In this document: positions 17,894 through 26,914 of the stretch, one piece after another
Position numbering within the stretch: the stretch's first letter is position 1
Layout of the letters: the number at the start of each line of letters is the position of its first letter
Assembly: GCF_900069005.2 (NCBI RefSeq)
Contig: NZ_LN831279.1
Coordinates: 1,191,796 to 1,255,795, forward strand
Direction of reading: 5' to 3'
From: Paenibacillus sp. GM2
GTDB taxonomy: Bacteria; Bacillota; Bacilli; Paenibacillales; Paenibacillaceae
Length of the DNA stretch: 64,000 nucleotides
The notes under the pieces: model-generated
Database searches by the model: none
Told to the model about the DNA's origin: nothing
Seen by the model: only the letters and a program-made list of their open reading frames with translations
Program-made: the position numbers and the translations under genes

Positions 17894-18716
17894 TCTGATT
17901 AAGGTGTCGCAGTACGTTCCGGTAGAGGTTCTTAAGCAGCTGGATTTAGCTAAAACCTACGCCAATCCAGAGGACGAAGTGCCTGAGGATGAGGCGGCCC
18001 CAACCGTCCAAGCAGATGTTGTTTCAGAAGCGGATTTAGCAGCGGAGGAAGCCAGACGGCAAATGCTGGCCGATGCCAAGGATTTTGCTGAACAGCAAGT
18101 CAGGGCTGCTTCGGAAGAGGCAGAGAAACTGTTGGCTGAAGCTCGCGAACAGATTGAAGCTTGGTGGCAGGAGAAGCGAGAACAGGATGAACATCTTGTC
18201 GAGGCTATTAAGTCGGAGGGCTTCAGCCAGGGGTATGAGGAAGGCAAACTGCAGGCTGAGCAAGAACTGAAGACAAAGATTGATGAGATGATGTATGAAG
18301 CGAGTACGGTTCTGCAGCAAGCCTATGTGGAGAAAGAGCGGATCATCCAAGAATCCGAGCCTTTTCTGGTCGAGTTAAGCTGTGCGATTGCCGAGAAGAT
18401 TATCGACAAGCAGTTGGCGCTTGAACCATCATATACGGTGGATCTGATTAGGAGCAGCTTGGCTCGGAAAAGAGAACAAGGGGAGATTACGCTATGCGTA
18501 GCCCCTGCCCAGTTCTCCTTCGTACAAGCTGCGAGAGAAGAACTGACGCTAGCGATCGATTCACAGGCTGAACTCCAGATCCTGCCTGACCCGACTGTGA
18601 AGGATCGGGGTTGCGTTATACGATCCGCCTACGGCAGCATCGATGCCAGAATCGATACCCAGCTTGCGGAGATTAAGAAGGAATTGCTGCGTATCTCGCT
18701 GCAGACAGAGGAATAG
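17886..18716 (+). CDS. fliH: Flagellar export ATPase regulator FliH
   Basis: About 276 residues. A variable acidic N-terminus and a long Ala/Glu/Gln-rich helical middle (about residues 45-140) lead into the V-ATPase subunit-E-like C-terminal domain (LVELSCAIAEKIIDKQLALEPSYTVDLIRSSL and DRGCVIRSAYGSIDARIDTQLAEIKKEL). It forms a complex with FliI. The TTG at 17886 sits behind GGAGGAG inside the end of fliG, so the genes overlap by eight bases. Confidence 0.92.
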   Translation: MSNLIKVSQYVPVEVLKQLDLAKTYANPEDEVPEDEAAPTVQADVVSEADLAAEEARRQMLADAKDFAEQQVRAASEEAEKLLAEAREQIEAWWQEKREQDEHLVEAIKSEGFSQGYEEGKLQAEQELKTKIDEMMYEASTVLQQAYVEKERIIQESEPFLVELSCAIAEKIIDKQLALEPSYTVDLIRSSLARKREQGEITLCVAPAQFSFVQAAREELTLAIDSQAELQILPDPTVKDRGCVIRSAYGSIDARIDTQLAEIKKELLRISLQTEE

Positions 18717-18727
18717 GGGACGAAAAA

Positions 18728-20047
18728 ATGACAACCATTAATCCTTCGCGTTATATCGAGCATCTGAGACAACTTGATCCTGTGCGTGTTAATGGCAAAG
18801 TCACACAAGTCATCGGCCTGATGATTGAGTCCGAGGGTCCGGACGCAAGCATCGGCGATGTCTGTTACATATATCCGAATAAATCCTCCCAGCCGCTGAT
18901 GGCTGAAGTTGTTGGATTCCGCGACAATAAGGTGCTGTTGATGCCGCTAGGAGAATTGCAAGCTATCGGCCCCGGCTGTGACGTAGTTGGGACAGGGAAG
19001 CCGCTCACGGTGCAGGTCGGTTCTGAACTGCTAGGCAAGGTGTTGGATGGACTGGGGCAGCCGCTTGATGAATCGCTATTGCCTTCCAGACTAGGTCATT
19101 ATTCCACTTTCGCCAAGCCGATCAATCCGATGAATCGTCCTCGAGTCGAGGAGCCCATTAGCATCGGTGTTAGAGCGATCGATGGATTGCTTACCATCGG
19201 CAAAGGCCAGCGCGTCGGTATCTTCGCTGGTTCAGGGGTCGGGAAAAGTACGCTGATGGGCATGATTGCCCGCAATACTTCAGCGGATGTTAACGTAATT
19301 GCACTGATCGGGGAACGGGGCCGCGAGGTGAGGGACTTTATCGAACGCGATCTCGGGCCGGAAGGGTTGGAGCGTTCGGTTGTTGTCGTAGCAACGTCCG
19401 ACCAGCCGGCACTCATCCGGATGAAGGGGGCGTTAATCGCGACGACGATCGCGGAGTATTTCCGCGACCGTGGGCTGAATGTAATGCTCATGATGGACTC
19501 TGTCACACGTTACGCGATGGCGCTTCGTGAAGTCGGGTTGGCCGTCGGCGAACCTCCGGCGATGCGTGGTTATACACCGTCGGTGTTCGCTGCACTTCCC
19601 AAGCTTATGGAGCGTGCAGGGACCGGACCGGTTGGTTCGATTACGGCTTTTTACACCGTGCTGGTTGATGGGGACGATATGAATGAACCGATAGCGGATG
19701 CCGTGCGTGGGATTCTCGACGGACATATTGTCTTGAACCGCAACATTGCTAATCGGGGACATTTCCCGGCCATAGACATCTTGGCAAGCATCAGTCGTGT
19801 AATGAAGGACATTGTGTCCAGGGAACAGAACGATGCCGCCGAGAATTACAAGCGGCTGCTCGCCGTCTACAAGGATTCCGAGGATCTGATTAATATCGGC
19901 GCCTACCAGCAAGGCTCCAATGCGGAGATTGATGAAGCGCTAAGCTATATTCAAAGTATTTGGACCTTTTCAAAGCAAAGGGTGGATGAGAAGGTCGTAT
20001 TGTCAGAAGCGCAGGAGCGTTTAATTTCCGAATTTACTAGGGAGTGA
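18728..20047 (+). CDS. fliI: Flagellum-specific ATP synthase/export ATPase FliI
   Basis: 439 residues, F1-beta-like ATPase. Walker A FAGSGVGKSTLMGMIAR lies near residue 165; GERGREVRDFIERDLG, the Walker B region VMLMMDSVTRYAMALREVGLA, and GSITAFYTVLVDGDDMNEPIAD follow. It energises unfolding and delivery of export substrates with FliH and FliJ. The ATG follows GGGGACG. Confidence 0.98.
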   Translation: MTTINPSRYIEHLRQLDPVRVNGKVTQVIGLMIESEGPDASIGDVCYIYPNKSSQPLMAEVVGFRDNKVLLMPLGELQAIGPGCDVVGTGKPLTVQVGSELLGKVLDGLGQPLDESLLPSRLGHYSTFAKPINPMNRPRVEEPISIGVRAIDGLLTIGKGQRVGIFAGSGVGKSTLMGMIARNTSADVNVIALIGERGREVRDFIERDLGPEGLERSVVVVATSDQPALIRMKGALIATTIAEYFRDRGLNVMLMMDSVTRYAMALREVGLAVGEPPAMRGYTPSVFAALPKLMERAGTGPVGSITAFYTVLVDGDDMNEPIADAVRGILDGHIVLNRNIANRGHFPAIDILASISRVMKDIVSREQNDAAENYKRLLAVYKDSEDLINIGAYQQGSNAEIDEALSYIQSIWTFSKQRVDEKVVLSEAQERLISEFTRE

Positions 20048-20058
20048 CAGATACAAGG

Positions 20059-20502
20059 ATGAGGTTCCGTTATGTCTATCAAAAAGTCGTAGATTTGAAG
20101 TCTAATGAGAGAACTCAGGCTGAATGGATCCTTTCTGCTGCGGTTGGCGAACTGGAGGCACAGCGGCGTTCCTTGGAGCAGCTTTTCTTGGATCGCGCGA
20201 ATACTTTGGCTGAGATACAGTCGGAAATGGAAAACAGGGCTTCGGTCGTTAAGCTGCAGGAGCTGCAGTACTATGCGGATTACTTGGAAGTGTGCATTTC
20301 GCAGAAGACCGGTGAGGTAAAACGTGCCGAAATCAATGTTGATAAGAAAAAAACACATTTGACCGGCAAAATGCTTGATGAGAAAGTGTGGCTTAAAGCG
20401 AAGGAAAAGGAGCAGCAGAAATTCCAGCACGAGATGCTTCTTCGGGAACAACACGAACTGGACGAGATGGCTACGGTCCGGTTTGCCATGAAAGCCCGCT
20501 AA
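20059..20502 (+). CDS. fliJ: Flagellar export chaperone-like protein FliJ
   Basis: About 147 residues, nearly all predicted helix/coiled coil rich in E, Q, K and L, opening with RFRYVYQKVVDLKSNERTQAEW, the usual FliJ start. It is the central stalk of the FliI hexamer. The in-frame GTG at 20044 overlapping the fliI stop is an alternative start; ATG 20059 fits the family length better. Position directly after fliI supports the call. Confidence 0.9.
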   Translation: MRFRYVYQKVVDLKSNERTQAEWILSAAVGELEAQRRSLEQLFLDRANTLAEIQSEMENRASVVKLQELQYYADYLEVCISQKTGEVKRAEINVDKKKTHLTGKMLDEKVWLKAKEKEQQKFQHEMLLREQHELDEMATVRFAMKAR

Positions 20503-20569
20503 TAACGCGTGTTACAAGTAACAGCCTCTATTGGATTAACGGGCATGGGTTACGAAGGAGGGGATAGAA

Positions 20570-21496
20570 ATGGCCAAAAATGAGGTAGAGCTTGACGAAC
20601 AACTGGAGGAATCAGGCGGAGGGTTCACACGATTTTTGTTCTTCGTGACACCGATTATATTCCTTATTGTTATGCTTACGGTGCTTATGGCACTATTCAA
20701 TATGAATTTTCGGGATACTTTGTTTGACCTCGGCAAACAAATTCCGATCGTAAAAAATTGGATTCCTGACGAGGGCTCACCTGAAGCAAAGAAGAAAGAG
20801 GAGACAAAACTGCAGGAGAAGAGCTCCGAGGCGACAATCAAACAGCTTAAGGAACAACTGGCCAAGCAAGAGTCACAGCTGCAAGAAGCAAACTCAAAGG
20901 CTCAAGAGCAATCGGATCAGGTGAAGAAGCTTCAAAACGCTCTGAATTCAGAGCGTGATGTTTCGACTAAAGCCGCCCAGGAAGAGCAAGACGCGAACTA
21001 CTTGAAGGAAGTCAAGAAGCTGTCGCAAATCTATGCGGAGATGAGTCCAAGTAAGGCAGCAGCGATTTTTGACAAGCTGACGGAGGAAGAAACCCTGCAG
21101 ATGTTCAGCGTCATGAGCAATGATAGCAAGGTTGCGATACTGGAGAAGATGGACCCGCAAAAAGCGGCTGACATCTCGATCAAACTGAAGGATGTAAAAC
21201 CTTCTGAAGATCTGAATATCGCTGCTTTGCAATCCAGACTCAAGAAGGAAGCCGAAACCGGCAGCACCGTTGCTAATAAAGGGTTGGATGATGCTCAATT
21301 AAGCGCGACGTTCGCATCGATGTCAACGGACTCGGCCGCCAAGCTTATTTTACAGACCTACAAGATCAGCCCTGAAAAATCGCTTAAGATTTTACGAGCA
21401 ATCAACGATTCGACCCGCTCGAAGATTATGACTGCGATGACAGAGCAAGATGAGAAAGCATCGGTCAAAATCTTGAATCAGCTCGTAGCAAAATAA
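20570..21496 (+). CDS. MotE/YlxF-like protein with MgtE-type intracellular domain
   Basis: 308 residues. One membrane segment near residues 22-45 (FLFFVTPIIFLIVMLTVLMALF), then a long coiled coil (about residues 75-145) and a helical domain of the MgtE N-terminal type, with IYAEMSPSKAAAIFDKLTEEETLQMF and DSKVAILEKMDPQKAADI, followed by a second similar helical repeat. In B. subtilis ylxF holds this position between fliJ and fliK; related MotE proteins act as stator chaperones elsewhere. Role here is inferred from place and architecture. GGAGGGG precedes the ATG. Confidence 0.88.
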   Translation: MAKNEVELDEQLEESGGGFTRFLFFVTPIIFLIVMLTVLMALFNMNFRDTLFDLGKQIPIVKNWIPDEGSPEAKKKEETKLQEKSSEATIKQLKEQLAKQESQLQEANSKAQEQSDQVKKLQNALNSERDVSTKAAQEEQDANYLKEVKKLSQIYAEMSPSKAAAIFDKLTEEETLQMFSVMSNDSKVAILEKMDPQKAADISIKLKDVKPSEDLNIAALQSRLKKEAETGSTVANKGLDDAQLSATFASMSTDSAAKLILQTYKISPEKSLKILRAINDSTRSKIMTAMTEQDEKASVKILNQLVAK

Positions 21497-21728
21497 AGAT
21501 TCAAGAAGACTCGGCTGAATTCAAGATTCGAAGCCGAATAAACTTTCAGCTATCGCTTCGTGATCAATTTAAGTCCGCTTTTCAGCACCGAGAAGGTTGG
21601 ATGAAGCTAGGGTATGAGGAGCGGAGCGTACGTAGTGGGTACGTGAGCACCGGAAGGCCCGGCTGAATTCAAGATTCGAAGTCGATTAAACTTTCAGCTA
21701 TCGCTTCGTGATCAAAAGTGGACACTTG
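21497..21728 (-). repeat. MITE-like repeat inserted between motE-like gene and fliK (reverse orientation)
   Basis: Read on the minus strand it carries the same boxes as the array at 6042: TTTTGATCACG, TCGAATCTTGAATTCAGCC, CACGTACCCACTACGTACG and CTCGGTGCTGAAAAGC, and part of the unit (GATCACG to GAATTCAGCC) is present twice. It starts right after the stop of the upstream gene and ends next to the fliK ribosome-binding site, inside the flagellar operon. Confidence 0.85.
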
Positions 21729-21746
21729 AAAGGAGGTGAAAAAAAT

Positions 21747-23180
21747 ATGAGCCAAACAGTAACCAATCTACTTGCCGGAACCCAAGCGAACTCGATCATT
21801 TCCGCCGGAAACAGTAAGGGAACGGCTGCCGTAGACCCGGCGCAATCGTTCAGCCAAGCTATGCTGTCTATGATGGCAGGGGACGGTAAAACTCAGCCAA
21901 CGCAGCTATTGACCCAATTAAATGCTCTACTAGGTATTACTTCCGAGGCAACTGGCGGGGAAGTTGAGGTTGATCCTGAGGCGGAAGCACTGAACAGCAT
22001 GTTGGATAACCTGCTTCAGCAGCTTGAGCAACTGGATGAAGCCTTGGCTGACAATCCTGCGTTATTGTCTGCGCTGCAGAGCTGGATGATCCAGGCCCAG
22101 CAAATGTTACAGCCCAGCGATTTTGTTCAAGATACAGAGACATTGTCTGCGACCGAAGCCAAGGTGCCTGCACTGGCACAACATGTGGAGACGATAAAAT
22201 TTGCGCTCCAGGATACATTGCTTCAGCTGGCGGCTGCAAATCTGCAATCCAAGTTAGCAGGCCTAAGTGGCAACGGTGCTCAATCCTTTGAGAATTTACT
22301 GGGTTCTCTGAAGAGTATTCTGGCGGGAGCTGGATTAACCGGCGACTTGAAGGGCACAGATGCTCAGCACGGACGATTTACTGTCTCGAATAAAGCGGAA
22401 AATGGACTCTCTCAGCTGGCTGCGGATACAAGTCTACGAGTAGATTCAGGTCAAAGTAAAGTTACCAAGGCGAATGAGGTCATCCCTTCAGCTCATCTGG
22501 CACGCGCCGTTGATTTAACTGCGGCAGAGGCAACAATAACGAGTGGACGCATACTCGAAGGTGCCGAGCAGTCGGGTTCTGGATCTAACACGGCGGATGA
22601 TCTGTCCAACTTCCAGCTGGGACATGTCATGACTGCAGGCCAACTTGCTCTTCGCGATGCGGGAACGGCCCAACTTACGGTCAAAGCACCACCAGTTCCT
22701 GTGGAGAACTTCGGCAAAGAAGTCGGCCAATTTCTGATTAATAAGCTGGACATTATTAAGACTCAAGGGATGTCTGAAGCAAGAATTTCCTTGAACCCTC
22801 AGCATCTCGGCAGTGTGGATGTCCAAATTAAGATGCAGAACGGTCAACTGGTAGCACAGTTTATTACGGAGCACGCTTTTGCCAAGGAGTCATTGGAAGC
22901 GCAGATGTCACAGCTTCGTTCGGCATTGCAAGCCCAGGGGCTTCAGGTAAGCAAGCTGGAGGTAACCCAGAATACATCCCTTTCTTCGCATATGTATCAT
23001 GATGGACGACAGCCAGGCAGCGGAAGCAGCGGGCAGCAGCAAAGCAAGCGGCGTGATGTGACCGTCTCTGAGGAAGAATTGCTGTCAGTCTATGACCTGA
23101 ATGAAGAATGGAATGACTGGATCAGCGAAGTGCGAGCGAAAGAATTGAATATGGGCAGCTCCTTCGTAGCGAGAGCATAA
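21747..23180 (+). CDS. fliK: Flagellar hook-length control protein FliK
   Basis: 477 residues. The N-terminal two thirds are variable and rich in Q, L, A and S. The C-terminal Flg_hook domain (about residues 330-430) shows ARISLNPQHLGSVDVQIKMQNGQLVAQF and AQMSQLRSALQAQGLQVSKLEV. It measures hook length and triggers FlhB switching. ATG 21747 follows a near-perfect AAAGGAGGTGA; earlier in-frame codons lie in the repeat element. Confidence 0.94.
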   Translation: MSQTVTNLLAGTQANSIISAGNSKGTAAVDPAQSFSQAMLSMMAGDGKTQPTQLLTQLNALLGITSEATGGEVEVDPEAEALNSMLDNLLQQLEQLDEALADNPALLSALQSWMIQAQQMLQPSDFVQDTETLSATEAKVPALAQHVETIKFALQDTLLQLAAANLQSKLAGLSGNGAQSFENLLGSLKSILAGAGLTGDLKGTDAQHGRFTVSNKAENGLSQLAADTSLRVDSGQSKVTKANEVIPSAHLARAVDLTAAEATITSGRILEGAEQSGSGSNTADDLSNFQLGHVMTAGQLALRDAGTAQLTVKAPPVPVENFGKEVGQFLINKLDIIKTQGMSEARISLNPQHLGSVDVQIKMQNGQLVAQFITEHAFAKESLEAQMSQLRSALQAQGLQVSKLEVTQNTSLSSHMYHDGRQPGSGSSGQQQSKRRDVTVSEEELLSVYDLNEEWNDWISEVRAKELNMGSSFVARA

Positions 23181-23196
23181 GAGAGGAGGTAAGCAA

Positions 23197-23748
23197 ATGG
23201 CAGACGTAGTAACGTCAAAGGTCATGTGGCCGAATTACTCGGCTGAGAATGTGGCCAAAGCAAGCAAGCTCGATAACTCCTTGGGCAAAGACTCCTTTCT
23301 CAAATTGCTAATTACGCAAATGGGGAATCAGGACCCGTTATCTCCGATGGATAATAAGGATACAATCGCTCAATTGGCGCAATTCACTTCAGTAGAGCAA
23401 TTGATCAATATATCTGATCAGCTTGCGGTTATGAGCCAGTCGCTCGGCAACACTTCCGGGCTGATCGGGAAGGTCGTTAGCTGGAATACATCGACTTCTA
23501 CCGGAGAGTACGATATAGCAACTGGTAAACCATCGATTAAATCGGAAAAGGCTAGCGGCATCGTTGAGGCAGTTATTGTTCGTAGCGGTGAAATGTATCT
23601 CAAGGTAGGCAATCAGGAGATTGAAGTATCCAAGATTGAGAGAGTGGAGAATCCGCAAGAAGCGGAGAATCCTTCTACAGAAGATCCACCACCTGTTGAG
23701 ACTGCTCCGGAGGATCCTTCCACTGGACAAGGGGCTGAGACAGAATGA
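23197..23748 (+). CDS. flgD: Flagellar hook assembly (capping) protein FlgD
   Basis: 183 residues. The conserved N-terminal segment LGKDSFLKLLITQMGNQDPLSPMDNKDTIAQLAQFTSVEQL is diagnostic. The C-terminal part is short and ends in an acidic, proline-rich tail. It caps the growing hook. GAGAGGAGG precedes the ATG, and the stop overlaps the next start (ATGA). Confidence 0.97.
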   Translation: MADVVTSKVMWPNYSAENVAKASKLDNSLGKDSFLKLLITQMGNQDPLSPMDNKDTIAQLAQFTSVEQLINISDQLAVMSQSLGNTSGLIGKVVSWNTSTSTGEYDIATGKPSIKSEKASGIVEAVIVRSGEMYLKVGNQEIEVSKIERVENPQEAENPSTEDPPPVETAPEDPSTGQGAETE

Positions 23749-24134
23749 ATGAACCTATGCGCGTAGGTAATCTATATCCTGGCATCGTTCATCCAGGTGC
23801 TTTACAGCAGCCGAAGAATCATATCGGGGGCAACACTCAATCTCAAGGGAATTCCTTTAAGGAACTGTTCCAGGACGAGTTATTCCGTTTGAGCAACCAT
23901 GCGGTCAAGCGTCTGGAGCAGCGGGGAATAGAACTGGAGCCTGAACAGATCAGCAAGATCAATTCGGCCATCGATCGTGCAGCGGCCAAGGGAGCCAAGG
24001 ATTCATTAATATTAATGAAGGATATGGCATTGATCGTTAATGTTCAGAACCGAACCGTTGTCACCGCGATGGACAAGAACAGTATGCAGGATAATGTGTT
24101 TACTCAGATAGATAGTGCAGTAGTAATCTCTTAA
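23745..24134 (+). CDS. Flagellar operon protein of the TIGR02530 family
   Basis: 129 residues. The core FKELFQDELFRLSNHAVKRLEQRGIELEPEQISKINSAIDRAAAKGAKDSLILMKDMALIVNVQNRTVVTAMD is typical of the small protein found between flgD and flgE in Firmicutes flagellar operons. Function is not established. Start overlaps the flgD stop by four bases. Confidence 0.9.
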   Translation: MNEPMRVGNLYPGIVHPGALQQPKNHIGGNTQSQGNSFKELFQDELFRLSNHAVKRLEQRGIELEPEQISKINSAIDRAAAKGAKDSLILMKDMALIVNVQNRTVVTAMDKNSMQDNVFTQIDSAVVIS

Positions 24135-24135
24135 A

Positions 24136-24190
24136 TTGGCTGGCCCGGATTCGGAGAGCCAAGCAGATGCCGCAGATCGACGGAAGCGGC
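24136..24190 (+). other. Two small hairpins in the gap before flgE
   Basis: TTGGCT (24136-24141) pairs with AGCCAA (24157-24162), and GCCGC (24169-24173) pairs with GCGGC (24186-24190). No T run follows either. They may protect or process the operon mRNA next to the highly expressed hook gene. Confidence 0.5.
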
Positions 24191-24224
24191 TCTAACAACT
24201 ATCAATAACGGGAGGAATGTATCA

Positions 24225-25046
24225 ATGTTAAGATCGATGTACTCTGGCGTGTCCGGGATGCGCGGGTTTCAGACGAAACTTGACGTAATCGGCAACAATA
24301 TCGCCAACGTGAATACAGTTGGCTTCAAAGCTGGACGCGTAATGTTCAAGGATATCATGAGTCAGACGGTATCCGGGGTCACTGCACCAAACGAAGGGGA
24401 AAACGGTGGCGTAAATGCCAAGCAAATCGGCCTTGGTGTATCTATCGGTTCGATCGATACAATGCATACCGGAGGAAGCGCAATGACAACCAATAATCCG
24501 CTGGATCTGCGGATTGATGGGGACGGATTTTTCCTCGTAAAATTGTCTCCTGATCAGGAAGTTCCATTCCTGACGAGAGCAGGGGACTTCCATCTGGATG
24601 CAGCTCGTCAATTGGTTACTTCCGATGGATTGCTTGTCTGCGATGCCGGTGGCGAGGTGCTCGAGCCGATCGGCGAGGATGTAACGGCCTTCTCAATTGC
24701 TGCTGACGGAACGATTGTACAGAAGATGAATACGGGAGAGACGGAGGCAGGCGCTCAAATCGGCGTTGCCAAGGTTACGAACCCAGAGGGACTCGAGAAG
24801 ATTGGTGGCAATCTGTATCGTGTTACGCTGAACGCCATTGCTGATGGGGAGCTTGAGCCGACAACGGCCAATAACGCTGAGTTGGGCACAGGTTCAATTA
24901 TCTCTGGACAATTGGAAATGTCCAACGTCGATTTGACGGGTGAATTCACAGAGATGATTGTCGCTCAGCGCGGATTCCAGGCAAACTCCCGAATTATTAC
25001 GACTTCCGACGAAGTCTTGCAAGAAGTTGTTAACCTGAAACGCTAA
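24225..25046 (+). CDS. flgE: Flagellar hook protein FlgE (short, FlgG-like form)
   Basis: 273 residues. The N-terminal rod/hook motif MLRSMYSGVSGMRGFQTKLDVIGNNIANVNTVGFKAGRVMF and C-terminal QLEMSNVDLTGEFTEMIVAQRGFQANSRIITTSDEVLQEVVNLKR are the hallmarks. Length equals that of the short hook protein of B. subtilis, once called FlgG. The central FlgE/F/G-like domain with LRIDGDGFFLV is present. GGGAGG precedes the ATG. Confidence 0.95.
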   Translation: MLRSMYSGVSGMRGFQTKLDVIGNNIANVNTVGFKAGRVMFKDIMSQTVSGVTAPNEGENGGVNAKQIGLGVSIGSIDTMHTGGSAMTTNNPLDLRIDGDGFFLVKLSPDQEVPFLTRAGDFHLDAARQLVTSDGLLVCDAGGEVLEPIGEDVTAFSIAADGTIVQKMNTGETEAGAQIGVAKVTNPEGLEKIGGNLYRVTLNAIADGELEPTTANNAELGTGSIISGQLEMSNVDLTGEFTEMIVAQRGFQANSRIITTSDEVLQEVVNLKR

Positions 25047-25057
25047 ACCTAGCATAA

Positions 25058-25081
25058 CGGGGGAGGGAGCTCCCTTCCCCG
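25058..25081 (+). other. GC-rich stem-loop between flgE and flbD
   Basis: CGGGGGAGGG pairs with CCCTTCCCCG (10 bp, one G-U) around an AGCT loop. There is no T run, so an mRNA stability or processing element 3' of the hook gene is more likely than a terminator. Confidence 0.6.
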
Positions 25082-25150
25082 ACTTACCGGATGCACCTGC
25101 AGGTTATACAGGGAGAATGAGCGACTTACGGTTAAGACGGGAGGTTAATA

Positions 25151-25375
25151 ATGATTTATGTCACACGCTTGAACGGCTCGCAAATGTGGCTTAATGCCTT
25201 GATGATCGAGACTGTCGAGGAAACACCCGATACATACGTAACCTTGGTTACTGGTAAGCGTATTATAGTGCTGGAGAAGGCGGCTGAGGTCATTACGATG
25301 GTTAAAAATTACTATAGTGAAATCGGCATCCACGCAGCATCCATAAAAGTGCAACAAACGGAGGAATTGTCATGA
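25151..25375 (+). CDS. swrD: Flagellar protein FlbD/SwrD
   Basis: 74 residues. MIYVTRLNGSQMWLNALMIETVEETPDTYVTLVTGKRIIVLE is the FlbD family core; the position between flgE and fliL matches swrD (ylzI) of B. subtilis, which is reported to raise motor torque for swarming. GGGAGG precedes the ATG and the stop overlaps fliL by four bases. Confidence 0.93.
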   Translation: MIYVTRLNGSQMWLNALMIETVEETPDTYVTLVTGKRIIVLEKAAEVITMVKNYYSEIGIHAASIKVQQTEELS

Positions 25376-25848
25376 AGAAAATGGCGCCTTGGCTAATTAC
25401 TATTTTACTAGCCATTACACTAATTGTACTAGCCGCCTTTCTGCTAATGAATCAAATTACGAGCCCTGACCGGAGCAGTGAAGTGAAGAACGCAGTAGGA
25501 AATGTGGCAGTGCCGAAGTCTCTATCTGCGGATGAGATTGTACAGGTCACGTCCACGATTGAGGGAATCAAGACGAACCTATCGGATGCAGGCTACGTTG
25601 TTGGAATGGACTTTGCATTCCAAATGGATAGTGCTACAACGAAGGAAGCTTTCGACAAGATCAAGGATTATAAAATTAAACCGATCATCATCAAGACTTT
25701 GGCCGATACCAAGCCGGATGAATTGACTGGAGCGAAGGGAAAAGACAATTTGAGCTCCAAATTGTTGAACCTAATCAATAAGTCATTGCCGGAAGGAAAA
25801 TTGATTCAAATCGATATCACAAACTTTATTATGCAGCCGATCTTCTAG
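25372..25848 (+). CDS. fliL: Flagellar basal body-associated protein FliL
   Basis: 158 residues: one N-terminal membrane segment (WLITILLAITLIVLAAFLLM) and a periplasmic/extracytoplasmic domain ending IDITNFIMQPIF, the FliL pattern of a C-terminal F-x-x-Q. It supports stator function around the motor. The sequence between about 50 and 100 is less conserved than usual, so the call leans on position and topology. Confidence 0.88.
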   Translation: MKKMAPWLITILLAITLIVLAAFLLMNQITSPDRSSEVKNAVGNVAVPKSLSADEIVQVTSTIEGIKTNLSDAGYVVGMDFAFQMDSATTKEAFDKIKDYKIKPIIIKTLADTKPDELTGAKGKDNLSSKLLNLINKSLPEGKLIQIDITNFIMQPIF

Positions 25849-25915
25849 TATTGGCGGAATCTCTACTACTAGTTGATATTGATAGAATTACTTTTCTTTG
25901 GAGGGGGTGAGAGGT

Positions 25916-26914
25916 TTGGTAGATGTATTATCGCAAAATGAGATTGATGCTTTACTTGCGGCTCTATCTTCGGGCGAAATGGACGCCGAGGAATTGAAAA
26001 AGGAAGAGACTCAGAGGAAAATCAGATCCTATGATTTTAAACGGGCCGTTCGGTTCTCGAAGGATCATATTCGCAGCTTGACACGGATTCATGAGAATTT
26101 TGCCCGCTACCTTACCACCTATTTTTCGGCGCAACTTCGTACTTTTGTGCAGATTAATGTGGTACAGGTGGAACAGCTTCCTTATGACGAGTTTATCCGC
26201 TCAATACCGAAGATGACGATTCTTAACATTTTTGAAGCGGAACCGCTGGAAGGCCGGATGGTGCTTGAAGTTCACCCTAACGTGGCTTTTGCTATGCTGG
26301 ACAGACTGCTTGGCGGGATGGGGATTGCACCTTCCAAGATCGGTTCATTGACAGAGATCGAGACGATCATCATGGAGAAGATATTCAGCCGCGCGTTTGA
26401 CAGCCTCCAGGAGGCTTGGAAGACCGTGATTGATATCCAGCCACGAATGGAGGGGCTCGAGACGAATCCGCAGTTCATGCAGATTGTGTCTCCTAACGAG
26501 ACGATCGCGCTTATCTCGCTGAGCACAAAGATCGGCGATACCTCCGGGATGATCAATTTATGCATACCACATGTGGTTATCGAGCCAATTATGCCGAAGC
26601 TGTCAGTCCATCACTGGTTCGTATCGCAGAAGAAGTCGCGGGCACCGGAGGAGATGGATGCGCTGCGCAACCGGGTCAGCAAAGCGAATTTGCCGATTAT
26701 CGCGGAGTTAGGCGAGTCGAACATCACAGTGCGCGAGTTCTTGGAACTATCCGCAGGCGATGTGATCTCCTTGAACAAATCGGTTCAAGAGGGACTGGCT
26801 ATTCGCGTCGGAGACAGATTGAAATACATCGGCAGCCCGGGTACGCTCAAGGATCGGGTAGCTGTTCAAATTGATGAAATTGTCAGCGAAGGAGTTGAGG
26901 AGCTTGACGAGTAA
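25916..26914 (+). CDS. fliM: Flagellar motor switch protein FliM
   Basis: 332 residues. The N-terminal CheY-P-binding peptide VLSQNEIDALLAAL is followed by the CheC-like middle domain (LTRIHENFARYLTTYFSAQLRT; EIETIIMEKIFSRAFDSLQEAW) and the C-terminal SpoA domain. TTG 25916 is chosen because GGAGGGGGTGAGAGG precedes it and B. subtilis FliM begins just before the same motif. FliY starts inside its 3' end. Confidence 0.97.
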   Translation: MVDVLSQNEIDALLAALSSGEMDAEELKKEETQRKIRSYDFKRAVRFSKDHIRSLTRIHENFARYLTTYFSAQLRTFVQINVVQVEQLPYDEFIRSIPKMTILNIFEAEPLEGRMVLEVHPNVAFAMLDRLLGGMGIAPSKIGSLTEIETIIMEKIFSRAFDSLQEAWKTVIDIQPRMEGLETNPQFMQIVSPNETIALISLSTKIGDTSGMINLCIPHVVIEPIMPKLSVHHWFVSQKKSRAPEEMDALRNRVSKANLPIIAELGESNITVREFLELSAGDVISLNKSVQEGLAIRVGDRLKYIGSPGTLKDRVAVQIDEIVSEGVEELDE

